NCBI GenBank assembly: GCA_032718475.1
Contig: JAUCBJ010007709.1
Coordinates: 1 to 43,670, forward strand
Source: Nemertoderma westbladi
Lineage: Eukaryota > Xenacoelomorpha > Nemertodermatida > Nemertodermatidae
Direction of reading: 5' to 3'
Length of the DNA stretch: 43,670 nucleotides
The notes beneath the pieces were generated by a model. The model did no database searches. It saw only the letters and a program-made list of their open reading frames with translations, and was not told where the DNA came from. Shown in pieces: positions 11,156 through 21,352 of this stretch (within the stretch, counting starts at the first letter, position 1; each line of letters opens with the position of its first letter). The translations under genes and the position numbers were made by a program.

Positions 11156-11815
11156 TCAAGAAAGGGAAATACATTATTTGATATGCTCTAACCACATATA
11201 TAACCATATAACCAACCATATAACTAACCATATATAATTGAATGGCACTACCTTGCAATACGTACCTAGGATGAACTAACTAGCGATTTATCTTGAAGCT
11301 TTATTGAACCACGAAATATTTTATATATCGGTATTTTAAAAGGACTTGAATGAATTGTAATGAATTTATAGAGGGAAATAGGAAACAACTCATGGTTTCC
11401 CTTCGAGGCCTCCCTTTCAAGTGGGCCCCGGCCTCCCACCGGCGTAATGCGGCACTGCCCCCGGGTGCTTGAAACCCTCGCGACGCCACTGAATAATTGA
11501 CATATTCGGTAAATAAAGTTTTCTTTTGACTTTTCTAATTATAATTAATTACCTCTGTATATAATCTCTATAACATTAGGTATGAATAACATTGTTTTAT
11601 AATATTTTTGCATTAAATTGTGATTCTACGAATTAATTACCACCAAGTTTTGTTTGAGGAACAGGGAATTTTCTGCGATGGATGTTGAATATGGTTTGGT
11701 TGGGGGGAGGTGAATTTTGTTGAAGGAGGCGAGGGAATGTTTTTTTGGGAGGGGGGGGGGGGAATTGGTGGGGGGGGGGGGGATGTGAGATATTGTTACA
11801 GCCCCATATTAGTAA
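11156..11815. other. AT-rich non-coding DNA with G-runs
   Basis: No gene was found. It contains short catata/taacca repeats (11190-11235), an old element end at 11476-11491 (listed separately), and long G-runs at about 11751-11783. Homopolymer G-runs also occur at 11066; C-runs occur at 29857 and 42790. Confidence 0.4.
11370..11492 (-). mobile_element. End of an unclassified DNA element (CAGTGGCGTCGCGAGG terminus)
   Basis: On the minus strand the sequence from 11491 begins CAGTGGCGTCGCGAGG and continues into a GC-rich stretch. A near-identical word, CAGTGGCGTAGCGAG, lies at 42767-42781 on the plus strand and is followed by a long C-run. CAGTGGCG-type ends are typical of some TIR transposons and their non-autonomous derivatives. 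I cannot find the other end or a coding region, so the family stays open. Confidence 0.35.
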
Positions 11816-11949
11816 TATGTACTGTAGTATTATTAGTATGCTGTTTCACATCACATGCTGACATGACAGCATGATGGAGACTTTTGCGGATCCAATCCAA
11901 AGTGGGACGGCTAATATTGGCCAGGCCATAAGGAAATAACCAGCATAAA

Positions 11950-12156
11950 GGGTTCATCGAACTTGTTAGCTAAACGGTAAACTGTGCATTGATGATCTCA
12001 CAAATAATGGTGGCCTTAGAGTTCATACGCCGTGCTCATTGGCTGCTAATATCACATTAGCAGCCAATGAGCACGGCGTATGAACTCTAAGGCCACCATT
12101 ATTGGTGAGATCATCAATACACAGTTTACCGTTTAGCTAACAAGTTCGATGAACCC
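11950..12156. repeat. Large near-perfect palindrome (101-bp arms, 5-bp loop)
   Basis: The left arm 11950-12050 is the reverse complement of the right arm 12056-12156, with 99 of 101 positions matching by eye and a 5-nt loop (atcac). It has no open frame of note. It could be a foldback element or an inverted duplication from a replication accident. RNA from it would form a long hairpin. Confidence 0.9.
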
Positions 12157-12660
12157 AAGGCCTACTACTAGTTGGAAACGGCCCGCAAGATTTTCGTAAA
12201 ATTCCGCAAGAATTTCGTAAATTTATACAAGTGACATGCTATTTATAACTAATATAAATAGTTATAAATAAATTATTTATTATGTAATAAATACGCTTTT
12301 GGCCGCTTCCATTCATATTTTTTTCAATATTTTTCTGTCCCAATCGATAGATTATGTGATTACGCAACTAATTATGTATCATTTATTAAATTTCATGCCG
12401 ATGGCTCAGTTTTATTCAAGATTGAACGGCAATATTCTGGTGTCACGCAAATTCACAAAAAAACACGATCTCATTAAAATGTAACTTCCCGTGGGTTTCA
12501 TGACGAGTTCTTTACATATAAAGATAGATAATACTCTTAGCTTTCGAATGCACTAAATATCTCCGAATTTCATTAACATGGACTCGAGTTATTAAGGATT
12601 TCCTGAAAAAATTCCACATTTTAGCTATTTTTCATAATTTTGTGCATTTATAATTTTGCG
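12157..12660. other. AT-rich non-coding DNA
   Basis: No convincing gene. A short duplicated word, ccgcaagattttcgtaaa and its near copy, lies at about 12183-12222. The rest is AT-rich, with chance frames only. Confidence 0.4.
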
Positions 12661-13620
12661 TTGTATATCTCTGTTGCCATGGAGGCTACATTGTATGGAT
12701 AGAAGCACTTAACTTATAATAGGCATTCCTCACCGTGGTTGTAAATGGTTCTGTCTCCACAGTTAGTAGACCGTTTTTGACGCGGAAAAAAATTTCTAAG
12801 ATCCCAAAGTAAGTATGACATGTTGCCAATGGCAACGCCTCAACCAAATTTAGGAAGGTTGCTTCAAAATTATTACAAAATCTTTGTTAAAACAAATATA
12901 ACTTGCATCCAAAATGTCAATGCGTTGTCTCATTGTATGTCGGTTGAAAGATTACAGTATGCCTCGGTAGTTGGTAGACAGACATGTGCGAAGTTAGCCA
13001 GACTCTGAAGTCAGTTTCCATGGCAACAGATGTGTATTCCTGTACATACAGTGGCAACGGACAAAGGGTTGGCGGGTTTTTGTTGAAAATTTGTATATAG
13101 ACATACATTGATTATTAGAATTATATGATATACTTAGGGACCACACCATAGCAACAGGGGGTCTTTTACCATAGCAACAAGCTATACTCCATAGCAACCA
13201 TATCGCAGTTAACTGAAATCGGTAGAAAATGTTTATGTCATGCTTACTATGCAATATAGGTGATAGACTGACAAAAGTAGGCAATAGTCAGTACTCATTT
13301 TCCATAGCAACAAGTATCTTGCATAGCAACGGATGAACAATTAGTTGGTTATTGGTGAAAATTTGTATGTTTACCTTTTTTTGATTACACAAGTACATTA
13401 TATATTTGAAAACCACACCGTAACAACAGGGGTTCGTTTCCATAGCAACTAGGTATCAACCATAGCAACGAGAAAGCAGTTGGTTGAAATTAGTTGAAAA
13501 TATGTCAGTTCAAACAATATTTGTTTGCAAAATATTTTTATTGCCCGCTAGAAGCCTTAGCAACGGAGGTGTGAATACATAGCAACCACAAGCATGAGTC
13601 TATCTCTGGACAAGATCCAT
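12660..13620. repeat. Diverged ~275-bp repeat rich in X-box/RFX-like CCATAGCAAC words
   Basis: Sequence near 13069 (ggcgggtttttgttgaaaat and on) resembles that near 13343 (gttattggtgaaaatttgta and on), giving a period of about 275 bp. Both continue into a caccaca- or cacaccgta-linked agcaacaggggg block followed by more ccatagcaac words. About a dozen such words occur, for example near 13017, 13146, 13170, 13191, 13302, 13323, 13440, 13461, 13556 and 13580. At 12822-12836 there is a perfect inverted-repeat X-box, GTTGCCAATGGCAAC. These words match the half-site of RFX-family factors. Whether they bind anything is unknown. Confidence 0.6.
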
Positions 13621-14830
13621 AGCTAAATTTTCCATCGTGTGATGTTAAAATATTCCTTTATATCTTGCGGTATATTTCTTAACTTTATTATAAATAAAAA
13701 CTCATTTCGTTTCAGTAAAGAGGGACCACAGCATATAATATGACCTATAAAAAATAGTTATCTGTTTGTTGCCACATACTATAATACTGTATTCACTTTA
13801 CCTTACAGTACTGCAAAATGGTTATTCCATGTCTCTACAGTTATTGTGATAGGCTATTCCAAAATAACAATGAGCACATCTACAAACATCAATAATATTT
13901 TCTGAACAGCCAATTTTCGCCAATCCTCGAAGAGGATTGGCGACTGTCAAAACCCAAAAGCAAAATATATTTTAGATTCTAAATATTTCAATGGCGGGTG
14001 GGTGGGTTGAACAAAATATTTATTTTCTGCTGAAATAATTCGATCAAGCACGTTTGGAAGCTCCACATAACTTTTTGTGTTGCGGCAATTTATATTATTT
14101 TGTCATGTATATATTATTACTTAGTTGAGAATGGGCAGCAGCTTCCATTGCTGCATTCAGTTTTTGTTCGAAGTTGAAATTAAAACTAAACTAACTTTCA
14201 GAGCATAATGTGACTACTGTATCCTGTTGAATGTATCATTTTCTTTATGAATTTTGAGTTTTCAATTATTTTTATGTAAATAATCCCAATAGAATATGTT
14301 ACCATTACACGCAAAACTACCATATTGAATTATTGCATGAACATTGAACGTAATATTATTTATAATGCAGCTCTATATTGCAAACGTATGTATTATACTT
14401 ATTCAATTACAATCTTTGTTAAACATCCACACGAAAGTGTGTTCCGGATGAGTAGAGTTTATTTGTATTTGTTGCCATGGTATCTTCTGTTTCTGGAATT
14501 TTGTTTATTTAATTATTATTGTGCACAGCGATTTGTTCTGAAATAGGCCTACTGCTGTACCGGTACTGTACTGTGTTACGTATTGTTTGATTGAGTAGAA
14601 GGAGACTTACTGTAATATCTGATACCGTAGCACTATAGGAAATTATCCGATCCGCCAAAGGTCAGTAAAAAGAATAAATATAGGCTAATAAATAAACAGG
14701 GTAGAATAAATAAAAAAAAAAATAATAATATTATAGTATCAGCTGGATAATCTGCATAGTAGGAGTAGTTAGTAGTAGATAATCTATACAGCGATAGTTA
14801 GCAAAATTTAACCCAGTGAGGAGAAAACGT
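13621..14830. other. AT-rich non-coding DNA
   Basis: No gene was recognised. It contains a perfect hairpin (13918-13942, listed separately), a gttgccatgg word near 14473 and A/T-rich runs near 14710. The open frames here are short and without recognisable motifs. Confidence 0.4.
13918..13942. repeat. Perfect 11-bp stem hairpin
   Basis: The stem cgccaatcctc, loop gaa and stem gaggattggcg make a perfect inverted repeat. No U-run follows in a position that would suggest a terminator, and its role is unknown. Confidence 0.6.
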
Positions 14831-15137
14831 GGCCCATTCCTGCTTGGGGGCCTCCATCCTGGTTCTATCACATTTGAGGCACAGTGACAAACACTTTCCC
14901 CAGTGGCTATTTTTGGACCGATTTGTCTCAAATTTCACACATACACTCTCTAACCTATGTGTAAACTTCATGGAAAAAAAATTTTAAATTCGGGTGAATT
15001 TCCGCTTCGAGCAGCACGATTGAAAATCATGAGTTTATGGCTTTTTTTCTCGAAAAGTCAATTTTTGCCTGTTTTCAAATGTGCACCATTTCCTTAATTT
15101 TCCTTCAATTTGCCTGTAAATCTACAGACAGTATTTA

Positions 15138-15162
15138 ATGTGGTATAAATTTTACGGCTGTA
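15138..15162 (+). pseudogene. Possible start of the open frame interrupted by the Gypsy element
   Basis: An ATG at 15138 opens a frame of eight codons that runs into the Gypsy target site TGTA. When the element is skipped, it stays in frame with the open reading frame continuing after 25048. The start is inferred, as no start signal or intron structure was checked. Confidence 0.25.
15159..15162. repeat. Gypsy target-site duplication, left copy (TGTA)
   Basis: TGTA precedes the 5' LTR here and follows the 3' LTR at 25045-25048. A matching 4-bp duplication at both ends marks the insertion limits. Confidence 0.8.
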
Positions 15163-15647
15163 TGTGGTGATCAGCAGCAAGGACATACAAAATATGAAAC
15201 ACAACAATATCAAATTACAAAAAACGTTATAAATAATATAACGCCATCTAGGGAAGTTTACAGGAAACAACAAAATTGCGCTAGAATAATCCTGACCGCT
15301 GATTGGAGGATAACAAAGAGGGATAGATAGGTAGGATAATACCGGTAAGTAAGTAATATATCAAGATATGGTCAGTACAATACAGTACCTACAGTTGTAG
15401 TAGTTCAGTAGTTTAGATTCGTGTTTCTTTTTGGATGTCTGACATCTGACTGTCTGACGTATGTACAGATGTATTTCAGTATTTTGATTTATCTGTTTTG
15501 ATTAGATGGACTAACAAACTAATCGTTTTTAGCCAGCCTGTCAGTTAACGGCAGATTTTCTTCAGGCAGTCAGGGAAACCAGAAAAACTAAGTGGTAGAT
15601 TGCCACGGAACCCGGGTTCGACCTTATCCTGTTATCCAGCTTTCACA
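15163..15647 (+). repeat. Gypsy 5' LTR (485 bp)
   Basis: It starts TGTGGTGATCAGC and ends in CA at 15646-15647. It matches 22259-22473 joined to 24775-25044. A TATAAA word (15228-15233) may be the promoter. Near its 3' end, AGTGGTAGA (15591-15599), GCCACG and CCCGGGTTCGA (15611-15621) resemble a tRNA D-arm and T-arm. Confidence 0.95.
15228..15233 (+). promoter_or_regulatory. Putative LTR TATA box
   Basis: TATAAA lies 66 bp into the 5' LTR, and the same word is at 22324-22329 in the 3' LTR. The position suits a U3 promoter, but no start site is visible. Confidence 0.4.
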
Positions 15648-15649
15648 TT

Positions 15650-15666
15650 TGGGGGCTTGTCCGGGA
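15650..15666 (+). promoter_or_regulatory. Primer-binding site, tRNA-Pro type
   Basis: Three bases after the LTR starts TGGGGGCTTGTCCGGGA. It pairs with the 3' end of metazoan tRNA-Pro with one G:U wobble position, as known for other LTR elements primed by tRNA-Pro. It would prime minus-strand DNA synthesis. Confidence 0.8.
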
Positions 15667-15836
15667 GGATTTTTTTTTCTTCCTGGTTACTGCTGCTGGT
15701 TATAGACTTGTTACTTGTACCGTCAGACCGTTGGGCGTAGATATCGATTGTTGGTTATCGGTAAACTGGCTGACTTTGGACTTGTACCGGTAGGTACCGG
15801 TAATATCAAGCATTCAGACAGTCAGCGAGTCAGGGT

Positions 15837-16154
15837 ATGACAGACGTTTTTGGATTCGAGAACGATAGCGATAGTACCGGTAGTAGATGCGGAGAGTCTG
15901 ACCAAACGCAAATAGCCGTTGGTCCGAGAGAAGAATCAAGTTGGACGGACATAAACTTAAATAGTCCGGCGGTTGTCGTTCCTGGTTCCGGTTGCGACCG
16001 TCCTAGATATTCTGAAACGCAGTCTCACGGTCTGACGGTAGGAATCGGTTTCCTGCAGTACCGGTACCAGGAGAAGGGGACGATTACATACATCCTAATA
16101 GAGAGCAGCAAGGTACCGATACCTGTATACAGCTTGAACGCGACGCACCGATAA
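15837..16154 (+). CDS. Leader ORF (105 aa) ending in TAATG overlap with gag-pol start
   Basis: An ATG-started frame of 105 codons lies between the primer-binding site and gag-pol. It is acidic at its start (MTDVFGFENDSDS) with no domain I recognise. Its TAA (16152-16154) overlaps the ATG of gag-pol (16154-16156) as TAATG, an arrangement that in some viruses and retroelements supports termination-coupled reinitiation. The leader could be a small accessory protein, an N-terminal Gag piece, or a regulatory upstream frame. Its composition is GC-richer and accggta-rich compared with gag-pol, so selection for protein is not certain. Confidence 0.45.
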   Translation: MTDVFGFENDSDSTGSRCGESDQTQIAVGPREESSWTDINLNSPAVVVPGSGCDRPRYSETQSHGLTVGIGFLQYRYQEKGTITYILIESSKVPIPVYSLNATHR

Positions 16155-19100
16155 TGGCGGATATCAGGAAGGAACCGGAAATATTCGACGGGCGTGGAGA
16201 TGTTGATTCCTGGGTTAGTGCATTACAGCGATTGGGACGTCTTCGAAGATGGAATTACGTGATGATGGGAAGGGTTGCTTCCGTTTATGTGTCAGGTACC
16301 GCGGCTCGCGTAATAGAAGAATTACCTAATGAACAACAAGTCGATTTTGATAGCGTAGTAGCCGCTCTGCGAGCTAGATTTAGGCCTTTACCCCCCGAGG
16401 TTATATGTAGTAAGCTGTTAGATTGTAGGCTAGGAATAAATGAAACTATAGAGGAGTATGTAGATAAACTCCAGAAATGGGGACAGCAAGCCTGGGTAGA
16501 TATGAATGGTGCGCAACGAGATCGGTTATTACTTACAGTTTTTTACAGAGGCATACCCTCTGATTTGGCTTTTAGGATTAGAAACAGCCATCCGCAATCG
16601 TTTGACGAGGCTGTACGTATGGCGCGTAATGAAGAAATTTATTTAGCGGAGGCGAACCATTTAAATTACGGAGATCAAGCTGGACGTATTGATCGAAATA
16701 CCGGTATTGATTCTAATAGGCCAAAGCATACCTTTTTGTCAGAAAGTGGTGTACATGGATATGTAAACAATACGGCGAGTTTTAATAGAAATTCTACTGT
16801 ACCGAGTAGACCGGTTACCGTTGATCCAAAAATAAATAAATTAGAAAGTGAGATACAAGAATTACGGAAACAAATTTCCGGTATGCAGTGCCAGTCAGCT
16901 CCTGTACGTCCGTTTACTGCATGGAATAAGAGTAGAACAGATTCTGGTCCAAACCATTCTGAAAGGAGTAGTGATACATTAGCCTACAGTAGTGGTAGAC
17001 CTGTAGATAGCCCTTATTTGACTGAGCCAAGTAGGTCAATTATTCAAAGTGAACATTTTCAGGTAAGTAATATTATGACACCCCGTAGGAATGTAACATG
17101 TTTTAACTGCAATGAATTTGGCCATTACAGTACCCAATGTCCCCAGCCGTTTGCTTCCCGTAATGTTCAGCCACGGAGAGATATTGTTTGTTTTAATTGT
17201 AACGAGTCTGGACATTACAGTACCCATTGCCCAAGATCTCAAACATCCCGATTTAATAGATCGAGTGACGATGTGAGACGTACTTATCCATACAGACCGA
17301 GACCTTCCCCACTTAGTACTGCTAGCAATATGTGTCAGCCATCCCAATATGTGCCACACCCTACTCCACCGCCCAGTAGGTTTAGTACGGATGCTGGTAC
17401 ACCGGCTTCGAGTTTTGAAAATAATCACATACGGTATACAACGCATACGAATCGCGATTGGTACATACCTATACATATAGGACATACAAAGATGGTTGGT
17501 TTGGTAGATAGCGGTTCAGATTTTACTATAATGGATATACGTAAATTACCAAAGGATTGTGAACTGGGAGCCAGTAGTATACCATCTATTAAGGGTGTAG
17601 GAGGGTTAATGCCAGTATTAGGTGAAGTGCATCTACCGATTGTTATTACGTCAGACTTTAAAGTAGACATATTAGTGTATATTGGCGACTTACAGAAAAT
17701 TGATGGTTCTGAAATTATTTTTGGTAAAGATTTTATCTACCAAGCCTGTACCTCGTTTGATTTAGTAAAGCAATGTATGATTTTACGGAATAACGAGTGT
17801 GTTTATTTTTGTAGTCCACCGACTCAGGTTATATCTAACTCAACCACAGAACACTATACTCGCCGTATAATTATGTCAGAAAAGAGGGTTACTATACCAC
17901 CAGATTCTCAGGCATATATTACAGGTTGTTTGAAGGGAAAGGGAAGTAATTGTAGCTTCCCAGCAGGACCAGTTTATATTGAACCTCTGTATCAGTCGAA
18001 TACTCAAACCCTACTAGCACGTTGTATTATAGATCCAATTGATAGAGAACGTGTTACATTACAAGTTTTAAACCCAAACAATTCACCAGTTACTGTTTTT
18101 AAGAACCAGAAGGTAGCATCATACTGTGACGTCACTAATTATACCTTGCGTACTTTAGAAAGTAGGGCTATCAGTACAGATAGTGTAGTTAATGATGTCA
18201 ATGGTAAACATATATTTTTACGTGAAGAATTAAAATTAGACCATTTAGACTCTGACAAACAAGCTGATGTATTGGACATTGTTGGACAGAATCCCCATTC
18301 ATTTTCTTACAATGATTATGACATAGGACGGACTACACTGTTACAACATTCTATACCTTTGAAACCTGATGCTAAACCGATACATGTAAAGCCTTATCCA
18401 ATACCCGTAGCCATACGTCCAGAACTGAGAGAACGGTTAAGTAATTTACAACGTGTAGGAGTTATACAGCCGAGTACCAGTGAATGGTCTTCTCCTCTTA
18501 TTATTGTTAAGGCACCTAATAAGCCATGGCGCTTAGCTATAGACTATAGGGGACTTAATTCAGTAGCAGTTCCTCAATTTTGGCCATTACCTAATATTGA
18601 TTACATGTTAGCAGAAGTTGGTGCTGCCAGACCAGAATATTTCAGTGCTTTGGATTTTAAATCCATGTTTTGGCAAGTAGAGATTAATCCGCAGGATTAT
18701 GCGAAGACCGCCTTTCATACTCAGTGGGGAAACTTTGAGTTTCGTAGAATGCCGTTTGGGCTTCAGTCATCACCCAGTACGTGTCAGAGATTAATGCAAC
18801 TAGGATTAGAAGGGATAGAATGTGCTTTAGTGTACATGGATGACCTGATATTGTATTCTAGAACGTGGGAACAGCACATAGAACTCATAGATATAGTACT
18901 ACGGCGTATAAGTGAGTTAGGTCTCAAATTGAAACCATCTAAATGTTGTTTTGGAGCGAGTTCAATACACTTCCTAGGACACATTATTGATCGAGATGGT
19001 ATACATACTGACCCTAAGAAAATAAGTACGATGGTCGATTTCCCCAGACCTACTTGTGTGAAGGACTTACAGAGTTTTCTGGGCCTGTGTGGATACTACA

Positions 19101-21352
19101 GGAAGTTTGTGAGAGATTATGGCAAATTAGTACAACCATTGTATGGCCTAACTAAAGTAGGAGTGCCGTTTTACTGGAATTCAGATTGTGAACAAGCTTT
19201 TCTAGAACTCAAAAATCGACTCGTTTCATCGCCAATTTTATCCCACCCTGACTTTGAACGAGAGTTTACCTTAGAAACTGATGCCAGTGGATCTGGACTT
19301 GGGGCGATACTTTGCCAAGACGATAAGGTTATAGCTTATGCTTCGCGTTCCCTGACTTGTGCTGAAGCTAAGTGGTCGATTACGGAATTAGAGGGATTAG
19401 CAGTAGTTTGGGCCGTAGCTAAGTTTCGTTTTTATTTATTGGGTCGGCATTTTAAAGTGATTTCAGATCATAACCCCCTGCGATGCTTGTCTTGGGTTGG
19501 TGTCAATCGCCATATTACGGGTCGTCTCCAAAGGTGGGCACTGAAACTGTCAGAATACGATTATACTTTTATTTATAAGCCCGGAAAGTTTAACAGGGCT
19601 GATTGCTTATCCCGAATAAAAGTAGAACATCCTCTAGATACGACTAACACTGTAAACAATCACAGTAACGAACTCGATGTTGAACCATTTTGTTTAATTA
19701 ATGTTCCTGTAATAAACCCTGTAGACTCTACAGACGTGACTGGAGACACAGACAATTTGATGAATAACCAATCTAATGTAGTGAATGTAGATACCGATGA
19801 ACTACAAGGTCTTGCAGACTTATTTAGTTGCAATGGAACGGATTCGAAGGTTTGTAACCATGACTACCAGGATAAACAGAGTTCAGTAGCAAATGACGAT
19901 GATGGATGTTCATCTTACCGTGCTCCAGACACCCCAATACATGTAGATAGTTTCGCAGACGTTCAGTCTTCCTTACCTGTGTTACCTAGCAATGTGGAGT
20001 TTTGTAGTTTGTCCAGACTACGTAAACTGCAGTTGGAAGATTCAAATATTAAGGTGATGGTAGAATATTTACAAACGGGAAATAAACCAGAATTTAATCG
20101 TAAGCTCTCTGAGTGTAAGAATATGGTAAAGTTACATACACAATATGTATTAGTAGATGGTATTCTATGTCACGTCTCGGATTGTAAGACAAATAAGACA
20201 ATACAAGTAGTAGTACCTAAGTTACTACGTAGACAGGTACTACTTCAGTTCCATGACCTCAGGTCACATTTAGGAATTAATAAAACGTTGAATGACATTA
20301 AAGTAAAATTTTATTGGGTAAATCTCCGGGATGATGTAGCGCGGTACATACATAGTTGTGATCCCTGTCAACGACGTAAAGGATCTACTAATATTCAACC
20401 ATTAACTAGTTTACCAGCCCCCACCCGAGTTATGGAAAGATTATCTATTGATATCGTGAAAGGGTTTCCCACTAGTCCAACTGGTAATAAACTTGTGTTC
20501 ACTATTACAGAACATTTAACCCGATATGTTGAACTATTACCTGTCCCTGACGAACAGGCTGAAACTTTAGCCCGGGAATTGGTAAATAAAATATTTTGTG
20601 TATACGGTGCAGCTGAGATTATTTTATCGGATAGAGGTCCAAGTTTTACTTCGTCACTTTTCTCGGAACTGGAAAAAATATTTGGCATTGTTCGTGTGTT
20701 AACTTCAGCGTACCACCCACAATGCAATGGTCTTACTGAAAGGGTCAACCAATCCATGTGTAATATGTTAGCACTGACAGTGCGTAACCATGACAACTGG
20801 GAAGAAATGCTTCCCCTAGTACAATTTAATTATAACACTAGCGTACATTCTAGTATAGGGATGGCACCATTTACGTTGATGTTTGGTAGGGAGGCTCGTC
20901 TACCAATAGATACTCGTATTGAGCGGCCTTATAGTTTGTTGGCTGACACAGCGACATACCCTGACGAATTACGTAAGAACTTACAAAATGCCCACAAGTT
21001 AGTTAGAGAACAACTAAGTAAAGCACAGAATAAACAAAAACGCCTCCACGATCGTAAAGTGAAACAAAATTTGCAATCATTTGTGACAGGCGATAAAGTA
21101 TTGTATTTTGATCGACGCGTTAAGCGCAAGAATAATAAGTTGCGGTTCCGTTTTACCGGACCCTATGTAGTGCTCCGTAAACGTTCGCAGTTTTCATATG
21201 AATTACGTCCTGTACGGAAACGAGTTACACCACGAACTCCAGTGTTGGTAGTGAACGCGAAAGATTTAAAGTTATATCAAGTGCGTTCATCCGCTTGTGA
21301 AAGTAATAACCCTTCTATGTCCAATGGACAAAGTGATGTCGACACACCTTAG
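16154..21352 (+). CDS. Ty3/Gypsy Gag-Pol polyprotein (1732 aa)
   Basis: One uninterrupted frame encodes Gag and all Pol enzymes. Residues ~1-200 are the capsid-like region. Two CCHC zinc knuckles follow (C316/C319/H324/C329 and C346/C349/H354/C359). The aspartic protease has D452-S-G in LVDSGSD. Reverse transcriptase shows LDFKSMFWQ (D834) and the YMDD box at 894-897. RNase H has TDASG (D1043). The integrase zinc finger uses H1367, H1372, C1402 and C1405, and the core has D1433, D1493 and E1529 with exact D-35-E spacing. A GPY motif (G1669-P-Y1671) lies near the C-terminus, the feature that gives the GPY/F module of many gypsy elements. There is no envelope frame. Gag and Pol are in one frame, so no frameshift is needed, and protease would cut the polyprotein. 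All catalytic residues are present, which fits a recently active copy. Confidence 0.97.
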   Translation: MADIRKEPEIFDGRGDVDSWVSALQRLGRLRRWNYVMMGRVASVYVSGTAARVIEELPNEQQVDFDSVVAALRARFRPLPPEVICSKLLDCRLGINETIEEYVDKLQKWGQQAWVDMNGAQRDRLLLTVFYRGIPSDLAFRIRNSHPQSFDEAVRMARNEEIYLAEANHLNYGDQAGRIDRNTGIDSNRPKHTFLSESGVHGYVNNTASFNRNSTVPSRPVTVDPKINKLESEIQELRKQISGMQCQSAPVRPFTAWNKSRTDSGPNHSERSSDTLAYSSGRPVDSPYLTEPSRSIIQSEHFQVSNIMTPRRNVTCFNCNEFGHYSTQCPQPFASRNVQPRRDIVCFNCNESGHYSTHCPRSQTSRFNRSSDDVRRTYPYRPRPSPLSTASNMCQPSQYVPHPTPPPSRFSTDAGTPASSFENNHIRYTTHTNRDWYIPIHIGHTKMVGLVDSGSDFTIMDIRKLPKDCELGASSIPSIKGVGGLMPVLGEVHLPIVITSDFKVDILVYIGDLQKIDGSEIIFGKDFIYQACTSFDLVKQCMILRNNECVYFCSPPTQVISNSTTEHYTRRIIMSEKRVTIPPDSQAYITGCLKGKGSNCSFPAGPVYIEPLYQSNTQTLLARCIIDPIDRERVTLQVLNPNNSPVTVFKNQKVASYCDVTNYTLRTLESRAISTDSVVNDVNGKHIFLREELKLDHLDSDKQADVLDIVGQNPHSFSYNDYDIGRTTLLQHSIPLKPDAKPIHVKPYPIPVAIRPELRERLSNLQRVGVIQPSTSEWSSPLIIVKAPNKPWRLAIDYRGLNSVAVPQFWPLPNIDYMLAEVGAARPEYFSALDFKSMFWQVEINPQDYAKTAFHTQWGNFEFRRMPFGLQSSPSTCQRLMQLGLEGIECALVYMDDLILYSRTWEQHIELIDIVLRRISELGLKLKPSKCCFGASSIHFLGHIIDRDGIHTDPKKISTMVDFPRPTCVKDLQSFLGLCGYYRKFVRDYGKLVQPLYGLTKVGVPFYWNSDCEQAFLELKNRLVSSPILSHPDFEREFTLETDASGSGLGAILCQDDKVIAYASRSLTCAEAKWSITELEGLAVVWAVAKFRFYLLGRHFKVISDHNPLRCLSWVGVNRHITGRLQRWALKLSEYDYTFIYKPGKFNRADCLSRIKVEHPLDTTNTVNNHSNELDVEPFCLINVPVINPVDSTDVTGDTDNLMNNQSNVVNVDTDELQGLADLFSCNGTDSKVCNHDYQDKQSSVANDDDGCSSYRAPDTPIHVDSFADVQSSLPVLPSNVEFCSLSRLRKLQLEDSNIKVMVEYLQTGNKPEFNRKLSECKNMVKLHTQYVLVDGILCHVSDCKTNKTIQVVVPKLLRRQVLLQFHDLRSHLGINKTLNDIKVKFYWVNLRDDVARYIHSCDPCQRRKGSTNIQPLTSLPAPTRVMERLSIDIVKGFPTSPTGNKLVFTITEHLTRYVELLPVPDEQAETLARELVNKIFCVYGAAEIILSDRGPSFTSSLFSELEKIFGIVRVLTSAYHPQCNGLTERVNQSMCNMLALTVRNHDNWEEMLPLVQFNYNTSVHSSIGMAPFTLMFGREARLPIDTRIERPYSLLADTATYPDELRKNLQNAHKLVREQLSKAQNKQKRLHDRKVKQNLQSFVTGDKVLYFDRRVKRKNNKLRFRFTGPYVVLRKRSQFSYELRPVRKRVTPRTPVLVVNAKDLKLYQVRSSACESNNPSMSNGQSDVDTP

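Noticed and set aside
13918-13942. Rho-independent terminator
   Set aside because: It is a perfect hairpin, but there is no U-run and the genome is eukaryotic.
12299-14546. Several 60- to 96-codon frames in the AT-rich region
   Set aside because: No motifs, AT-driven composition and overlap with the X-box-like repeat make them chance frames.
15588-15622. Functional tRNA gene in the LTR
   Set aside because: No acceptor stem can be formed and the anticodon region is shortened; it is at most a tRNA-like fragment.
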